Assembly: GCA_963681505.1 (NCBI GenBank)
Contig: OY811981.1
Location: 2,711,072-2,775,071, forward strand
From: Eunapius fragilis
Lineage: Eukaryota > Porifera > Demospongiae > Spongillida > Spongillidae
Length of the DNA stretch: 64,000 nucleotides
Reading direction: 5' to 3'
Shown piece by piece: positions 58,245-64,000 of this stretch. A program made the translations under genes and the position numbers. The notes under the pieces are model-generated. The model was given only the letters and a program-made list of their open reading frames with translations. It had not been told where the DNA came from and did no database searches. Each line of letters starts with the position of its first letter. Position 1 is the stretch's first letter.

Positions 58245-59264
58245 CTGGTCAATGTAAACGTTTTTAAAATTAACATCAGTATCATTGTTTACATGTAAAA
58301 ACCAAATGAATATTGCTGCATGATTAACACTATTATGATATATGGATCGTTGCCATGAAAAATGACCTAATGCCACTTTCCAAGACAAACAATGCTTGTC
58401 AGTATTAAATGTATGGCTGAACTATGTTAGTAACACTTATTTATAAAATGTGTCATAATGAAGGAAAAGTGGTGGCTGTGCCTAACGAGACTCCCGATAG
58501 ACAGTGTGACTTGTTATTGCTATTGAACGAGAACATTTGTTGGACTCCATGAAAATGTATCATTTTACATAACTACTACATAATGTACACGCTTGTAACC
58601 AGTCCCATTTTGTTTCTCATTCTCCCTTTATTATCATAGAGTGCAATTGCAATGTATCCATCAAACCAATACTGAGCTGTATTGGTTTGAAAAAAGTGAA
58701 GTATGCTTGGCATTAAATATTTTAACAATTAACAAGAAAGCTTTTTTTAAAACAAGTAAGTAAAAAAATCATCTATGGTAGTATATAGGAGTTGAAGGCT
58801 GGTGTAAAAGTAAGGGAACAACGTTTAAAGGAACAAGGGTGAGAGAGAAAAATTTAACACACCTATATCCTGCAGACATAAACTTTAACCATGCATACAG
58901 ACTGCTAAATATAAGCCCTTAAATTTTTCTCACTCACCATTGTTCCTTGAAGCCTTGTTATCATGGCTCTGACGTACTGTTATAGGTTGTGAGCCTATAA
59001 ATGGTCATGCAATGAGTGGCACCCAAAGAGTATGACCGAATCGACAGGGACACATATTGTTGTGCGCGCGTATCGGTACTGGTAGTATGTACCGTGTTTT
59101 GTATGGTGATGGTAGCTGAACCCCACACATTTTGATCGCTTAACGAATCTTGTTCGTTATAGAAGAGAACCACTGACGTTTGTAAGAACGTAAATTAACG
59201 GTGGTACTTCAGTTGTATATATAGTGGCATGGGCATGGGAGGGGAACCAGGTTGTAGTAGGTTA
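58245..59264. other. Spacer upstream of GTPase copy C
   Basis: No gene supported. It must contain the 5' exon and promoter of copy C. A small perfect hairpin (CAAACCAATAC...GTATTGGTTTG) lies at 58663-58690. Confidence 0.45.
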
Positions 59265-59545
59265 ATGGCGCGAAATGAACGAGAAATGTGAAATTACTTT
59301 GCACAGCTGTATCTCCGTAACGGATCAAGAAAAAATTAACGAACAGGACAAATCGATAGGTACAGGACCCCTCTGCGTATAAACCGAATTTGAAGTTAAT
59401 TGAGATGTCCTGCCGAAAGATATGGCCAGTTTGAACCGCAAGGGGTATCGGACGTTGCAACACTGGCATGAAGCTAATGCAAGAGCCCAAAATTTATTTT
59501 ATCAGAGAGAAATGATGTAGTATGAAGTGTTGAAAATAGGAAGTC
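59265..59545 (+). repeat. Dispersed repeat family, copy iii
   Basis: The best-preserved copy, from GGCGCGAAATGAACGAG through CTCCGTAACGGATCAAG, AACGAACAGGACAAATC, AACCGAATTTGAAG and AGTATGAAG. No coding frame. It is probably an old non-autonomous element. Confidence 0.75.
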
Positions 59546-59894
59546 AGTAGCATTTCCGGTTCGGGAGATGTAGCGATTTCAAAGTGAATCATTTTTATAA
59601 GTTTATATATATAAACGTGATACGCGTGAACTGTCCCATATGATGTAAATTCACTGTGATGTAGATGTGCATATCCAGAACATTACTAAATACAGAATGC
59701 AAGGTTCTCAAAATTTTTCTGGGGAAGCCTCTTCCCCCCGCTGTCATCACATGCCCTGCCATCAATATTACCCTCCTTATGCCACTGCTTGTTTACTAAG
59801 AAGATGAATGGATGGAGCATGGTGCAGCACAGGAAACATTGCATATTCATGTACTCGAAGGAACAGGAAGTCAGTTGAAATAGGCTTATGGTGT

Positions 59895-59992
59895 GAAAAA
59901 AACCCAGGAATGTGCAATTACTTTGCACAGCTGTACCTCCGTACTGGATAAAGTAAAAATTAACGAACAGGACAAATCAATAGTACATGTAC
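59895..59992 (+). repeat. Dispersed repeat family, copy iv, cut by an LTR
   Basis: It contains GCAATTACTTTGCACAGCTG and AACGAACAGGACAAATC, then stops where the putative LTR begins. Confidence 0.7.
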
Positions 59993-60210
59993 TGTAAGTT
60001 CCAAATTTGAAGAGATATGGATTCTCCTTGTAATATATGACTGTATTATATGGACTATGCGCATGCATGCGCAATGATGTATATATTGGGCTGCACACGT
60101 ACACCTTGCCATTGTGGGAGGGCCCAGGAGCCTTGAGGAACAGGCTCCCGATATAAATGTATGCTTTGCTGTAATTGTCAGTCCGATGATTAAGTGATCC
60201 AATTATTACA
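59993..60210 (+). repeat. Putative 5' LTR of Ty3/gypsy element
   Basis: It begins TGTAAG and ends TTACA, the usual TG...CA ends with a short inverted repeat. It is immediately followed by a primer-binding-like TGGCGACGAGG at 60212, a common start of the internal region in invertebrate Ty3/gypsy elements. The 3' LTR is outside the window, so the 218-bp length is provisional. Confidence 0.6.
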
Positions 60211-61685
60211 CTGGCGACGAGGGTGTACTTATGGCAGTGGCTTTCGGTCACATTCGTGAGTTTGAATTGGGTACGGAGTCAATATCGGCATATTTGGAAA
60301 GGGTACTACTGTATTTTGTTGCAAATGATGTTGCTAATGAAAAAAAGGTGGCAGTGTTGCTTAGCGTTATAGGGAGCAAGACTTAAGTATTGCTACGCAG
60401 TCTACTACACCCAGAGGTGCCGAAGGAAAAGACATTTGACCAATTAGCTAAGACACTAAAAGAACACCTGGAGCCAAAGCCGCAAACTATTGTGGAGCGG
60501 TTCCACTTTCACCGTAGGAACCAAGAACAGAGTGAGTCAGTATTAGACTATATAGCAGAACTAAGACGTCTTTCTGCAAGATGTGACTTTGGGGGGTATT
60601 TGAAAGAAGTGTTGCGTGACCGTTTTGTATGTTGCTTGTCAAACGAAGCAACCGCTGACTGAACAGAACCTGGACCTTGCCAAGGCACTGGAGGTGGCTC
60701 AGGCTATGGAGGCGGCGCAGAAGAATGCGCTACAGTTCAAAGACCTGTCGGTAGGGCGTGTGAAGCTGGACCCAAAGGTCAGTCAGGTTGCGGAAAAACA
60801 GGTAACACCTTGTAGGAACGCATGTTATCGTTGTGGCAAGAACAATCATGTTGCCAACAAGTGTAAATTTTATTGACGCCACGTGTTATTGCTGTGGAAA
60901 GACGGGTCATATTGCTTCCGTATGTAGGAGAAAGCAGAAGGATGAAAGGAGAGGGAGTAATAAATTGCGTTGGGTAGAGAATCAGTCAGAAACTGAGGAA
61001 GGTGATGAAGATAGAACTGGAGAGGAGGATGACAGAACTGAAGGTATTTGCACCCTATCAGAACCATCTGGTAGGAAACCCATGTTGGCCGATTTTAAAA
61101 TCCAGGGTGTATGTCTTACAATGGAAATTGATACTGGTGCAGCGGTAACCTTGACATCTCTAGTCATATTTAATAGACATTTCCCAAAAAATGACTTTAT
61201 CTCCTAGTTCAGCACGACTCTCAACATATACTGGTCAAAAGATTTCTGTATGTGGTGAAATCAAGGTTAAAGTAAGGTATGGCAGCAAGTGAGGGATGGA
61301 CCAAATTTGGTGGGAAGAGATTGGCTTCGGCGTTTCAAACAGGACTGGCATCGTATAAAAAAGGTGCAAGTGTGTGATAGTCTCAACAGTGGACTCGACA
61401 CACTGTTAACTAGATTTGTAGAGGAGTTTGAGAAAAGTAAGGACCCAATTGTTCCATAACTTAGCGAAGTTGCATTTAAAGGATCAGAGTAAGCCAGTAT
61501 TTTGGTCTGTACCTTTTGCATTGAAGGAAGGAATAGAGGAAGAGATAGATCGATTAGAACAGGATGGAATTGTCCACAGAGTAATGCATAGTGAGTGGGC
61601 CACCCCAATTGTACCAATTTTGAAACCAGATTAAAAGGTACGGATTTGTGGTGATTTCAAGGTCACAATTAACCCTGCCCTAGAT

Positions 61686-62927
61686 GTGGATAGGTATCCC
61701 TTGCCGAAACTTGAAGAACTGTTAGCAACAGTGTCTGGGGGAAAATGGTTTAGTAGATTAGACCTTACAAATGCATATTTACAATTGGCTTTAGATGAAG
61801 AGTCCCAGAAACTTTGTACCCTTAACTCATCGAGGGTTGTACCAATACAGGCGTATGCCGTTTGGAATAGCATCTGCTCCAGCCCTGTTTCAGAAAACAA
61901 TGGATTCTGTACTGCAGGGGATCAAACACATGGGGTGTACTACATTGATGACATCCTAGTGACAGGCAGAAATGAGAGTGAACACTTAAGAAACCTGGAG
62001 CAAGTTTTCAACAGATTGAAAGAACATGGAATACGATTGTGTAAGGATAAGTGTGTTTTTCTCTCCCACTCAATGGATTTCTTAGGCCATCAAATTGATG
62101 CAGAAGGGATCCATCAATTGCCAAGTAAGGTAAAAGCCATGATAAAGGCCCCTGCTCTTAGAAACATTGCCGAATTGAAATCATTTCTAGGAATGGTAAA
62201 CTATTACGCCAAGTTCTTGCCAAATGTGTCCACCCACCTGTTTCCTCTGTATGCACTATTAAAGAAAGAACGTGGTTGGAAATGGGACAAGGAGTGTCAG
62301 CATGCCTTTGTCCTAATAAAGAAAATGCTTAGTTCCACACAGGTTCTTACTCCTTATGACCCTAAACTACCACTATGTCTGGCAGCAGCCGCCTCAGCAC
62401 ATGGACTTGGAGCTGTCTTATCACATGAGTGGCCTGATGGCAGTGAACGTCCCATAGCCTTTGCATCACGTACCTTGGCATCAGCAGAGCGTCACTATGC
62501 TCAACTTGAAAAAGAAGCATTGGCCTTAATCTTTGGTATAAAGAAATTTCATCAATACCTATATGGGCGTAAGTTTACTCTTGTGACAGAACATAAACCT
62601 TTGACCACCATACTAGGACCCAAGAAGGGGATTCCAGTGGTAGCAGCATCCAGATTGCAACGTTGGGCTCTGCTTTTGGCAGCATATACCTACAATATAC
62701 AGTATCGGTCTACACATGACAATGGAAATGCAGATGGACTTTCACGTCTACCATTACTGGAGGACCAACCTGATGTGGAAGGTTTAGAGGCAAGTGTTTT
62801 CAGTGTAGAACAAATTGAAGCACTCCCAGTTACTGCAGCTCACTTAAGGCAGGCAACACATAGTGACCCAATATCAAGTAAGGTATTGCAGAATCTAAAG
62901 CAAGGTTACTGGCTTGATCAAAGATAG
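61686..62927 (+). pseudogene. Ty3/gypsy RT-RNase H fragment
   Basis: The longest surviving frame of the element, 413 codons: RT palm with YIDD, thumb, connection and RNase H (LGAVLSHEW, IAFASRTLASAERHYAQLEKEALAL). The expected sequence between TLNSSRVVPIQ and CSSPVSEN is scrambled by compensating indels, so even this piece is not intact RT. The start is arbitrary, because the frame continues upstream to the stop at 61632. Confidence 0.85.
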
Positions 62928-63096
62928 CATGAGTTGTCAATAGAGAATGACACCTTATTATGGGGAATAAGGGTGGTGATACCTGCTAAACTTAGACAGG
63001 AGATATTGCAAGAGTTACATCATAACCATCCTGGCATATCTAGAATGAAGTCATTAGCAAGAGGACATGTATGGTGGCCATCTATAGATAAGGACA

Positions 63097-63594
63097 TTGA
63101 GGATTGTGTGCATGGTTGTACTGCGTGTAGAGGTAAAAACTACTGTACCTCTAGCTCCCCTACATCCTTGGGTTTGGCCAGGGAGACCATGGCAAAGAGT
63201 ACATGTTGACTTTGCAGGACCAATAAATGGAAAGATGTTTATATTGTTAGTTGATGCCCATTCAAAGTGGCCTGAAGTGTTTGAGATGCCGAACACAACA
63301 TCTCAGAAAACAATTGAAATTTTGCGACAGGTGTTTTCAGCATATGGATTGCCTGAACAAATAGTCTCAGACAATGGACCACAATTCATATCAAGAGAGT
63401 TTGCAGAGTTCATGGCTAAAAATGGAATAAAAGATATCCATAGTGCTCCATACCATCCTGCCACAAATGGCCAAGTGGAAAGGTTTGTTCAAACATTTAA
63501 GCGAGCTATGAAGACAGGTACCACCAAAGTAACACTCAATCAGAGATGGCTCTTTTTTGTTGTCATACAGAACCACACCCCACAGTGTGATTAA
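63097..63594 (+). pseudogene. Ty3/gypsy integrase core fragment
   Basis: Contains the first Asp (HVDFAGP), the second (SDNGPQF) and the Glu (NGQVERF) of the DDE triad. It is open to 63594, after which the C-terminal part is degraded. Confidence 0.82.
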
Positions 63595-64000
63595 TGTTCC
63601 CCCATGTGTACTATTTCTGCAGAGAGAGGTGAGGACAAGGCCCCTATATGCTGAGGGAAACTACTGAGAAACAGGTCTGCAAGAAACAAGCACAGCAGAA
63701 GTAGAACCATGATAAGAAGGCCAGAGATAGGGAGTGTGCAGAAAGAGAGACTGTCTTGTCAAGAAATTATGGCAGAGATCCCAAGTGGGTTCGGGGCAGA
63801 ATTGGAAAGCAATGTAGTCCTGTGTCCTACCAGGTGGAATTTTGCCTGATGGTAGGGTTTGGAGAAGGCATATTGAGCAGTTGAGTGCAGTACCAGAAGC
63901 CGTATGTGTGCCAGTGCCTACCACCAAGGTGGATGGAAGAGCACCCGACATGACAGAGCCAGTTGAAGTTGCCGAGAAAACAAGGCCAATGGAGGAACTG

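Larger units (their letters stand above)
60211..64000 (+). mobile_element. Decayed Ty3/gypsy retrotransposon internal region (K02A2.6-like)
   Basis: In order: gag from the ATG at 60231 with LDYIAELRRLSARCDFGGYL and a RDRFVC phrase; two zinc knuckles CYRCGKNNHVANKC and CYCCGKTGHIASVC in different frames; protease motif IDTGA; RT with WFSRLDLTNAYLQL and YIDD; RNase H; integrase zinc finger (HHNHPG...CTACR); and integrase core with VDFAGP, IVSDNGPQF and HPATNGQVERF. It is broken by a stop after the first gag part (near 60387), frameshifts at about 60650 and 60875, a deletion or shift around 61205-61430, a stop at 61632, a 1-nt shift near 61870, a stop at 62925, and loss in the integrase linker near 63140. 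It is a dead copy. The end lies beyond 64000. Confidence 0.88.

Noticed and set aside
1-64000. tRNA or rRNA genes
   Set aside because: I saw no sequence with the conserved tRNA box A/B or rRNA cores, but I could not run a covariance search, so small RNA genes may be missed.

Overview
This window is nuclear DNA of a multicellular animal, not bacterial. Genes carry short GT-AG introns, long AC/GT microsatellites and purine minisatellites fill the introns, and the recognisable genes are metazoan: a furin-type convertase, serine carboxypeptidase SCPEP1, Chibby and ZNF207/BuGZ. A cAR-like GPCR, AIG1-like GTPases with a Cys-rich tail, and a kinase of a type I associate with sponges suggest a sponge (Porifera) or other early-branching marine invertebrate. 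That placement is inference.

Layout. 1.8-12.7 kb (- strand): a tandem array of three single-pass receptor-like genes of a family I do not recognise. Each has a signal-peptide exon, one large ectodomain+TM exon and a cytoplasmic-tail exon, with the same intron phases (1, then 2). Two are intact; the third is broken, yet shares a nearly identical block with its neighbour. 13.6 kb: a single-exon 7TM receptor. 15.1-19.3 kb (-): a complete 12-exon SCPEP1 gene, head-to-head with a 2-exon Chibby gene at 19.4 kb. 21.6-23.2 kb: two TTAA-flanked MITEs. 23.8-29.7 kb (+): an 8-exon ZNF207/BuGZ gene with a 7-nt microexon and, in an intron, a minisatellite split by a Harbinger-like MITE. 30.6-31.8 kb: retroelement debris. 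32.2 kb: a double-jacalin lectin. 33.2-37.9 kb (+): an 11-exon furin-like convertase. 38.4-58.2 kb: three AIG1-like GTPase copies (two broken, one open), with a kinase pseudogene, retroelement debris and a zinc-ribbon gene between them. 51.2-53.9 kb: a transposon-rich patch with two MITEs carrying 9-bp target duplications, a hAT-like element with an 8-bp duplication, and BED and SAP-like exons. 60.0-64.0 kb: a decayed Ty3/gypsy retrotransposon inserted in a dispersed repeat and running off the window.

How genes work together. The convertase and the carboxypeptidase are secretory-pathway proteases. The receptor array, GPCR, jacalin lectin and AIG1-like GTPases are the kinds of genes expected in recognition and signalling, but nothing in the sequence links them into one pathway. 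Exon models were worked out by hand from splice signals, reading-frame phase and family motifs.
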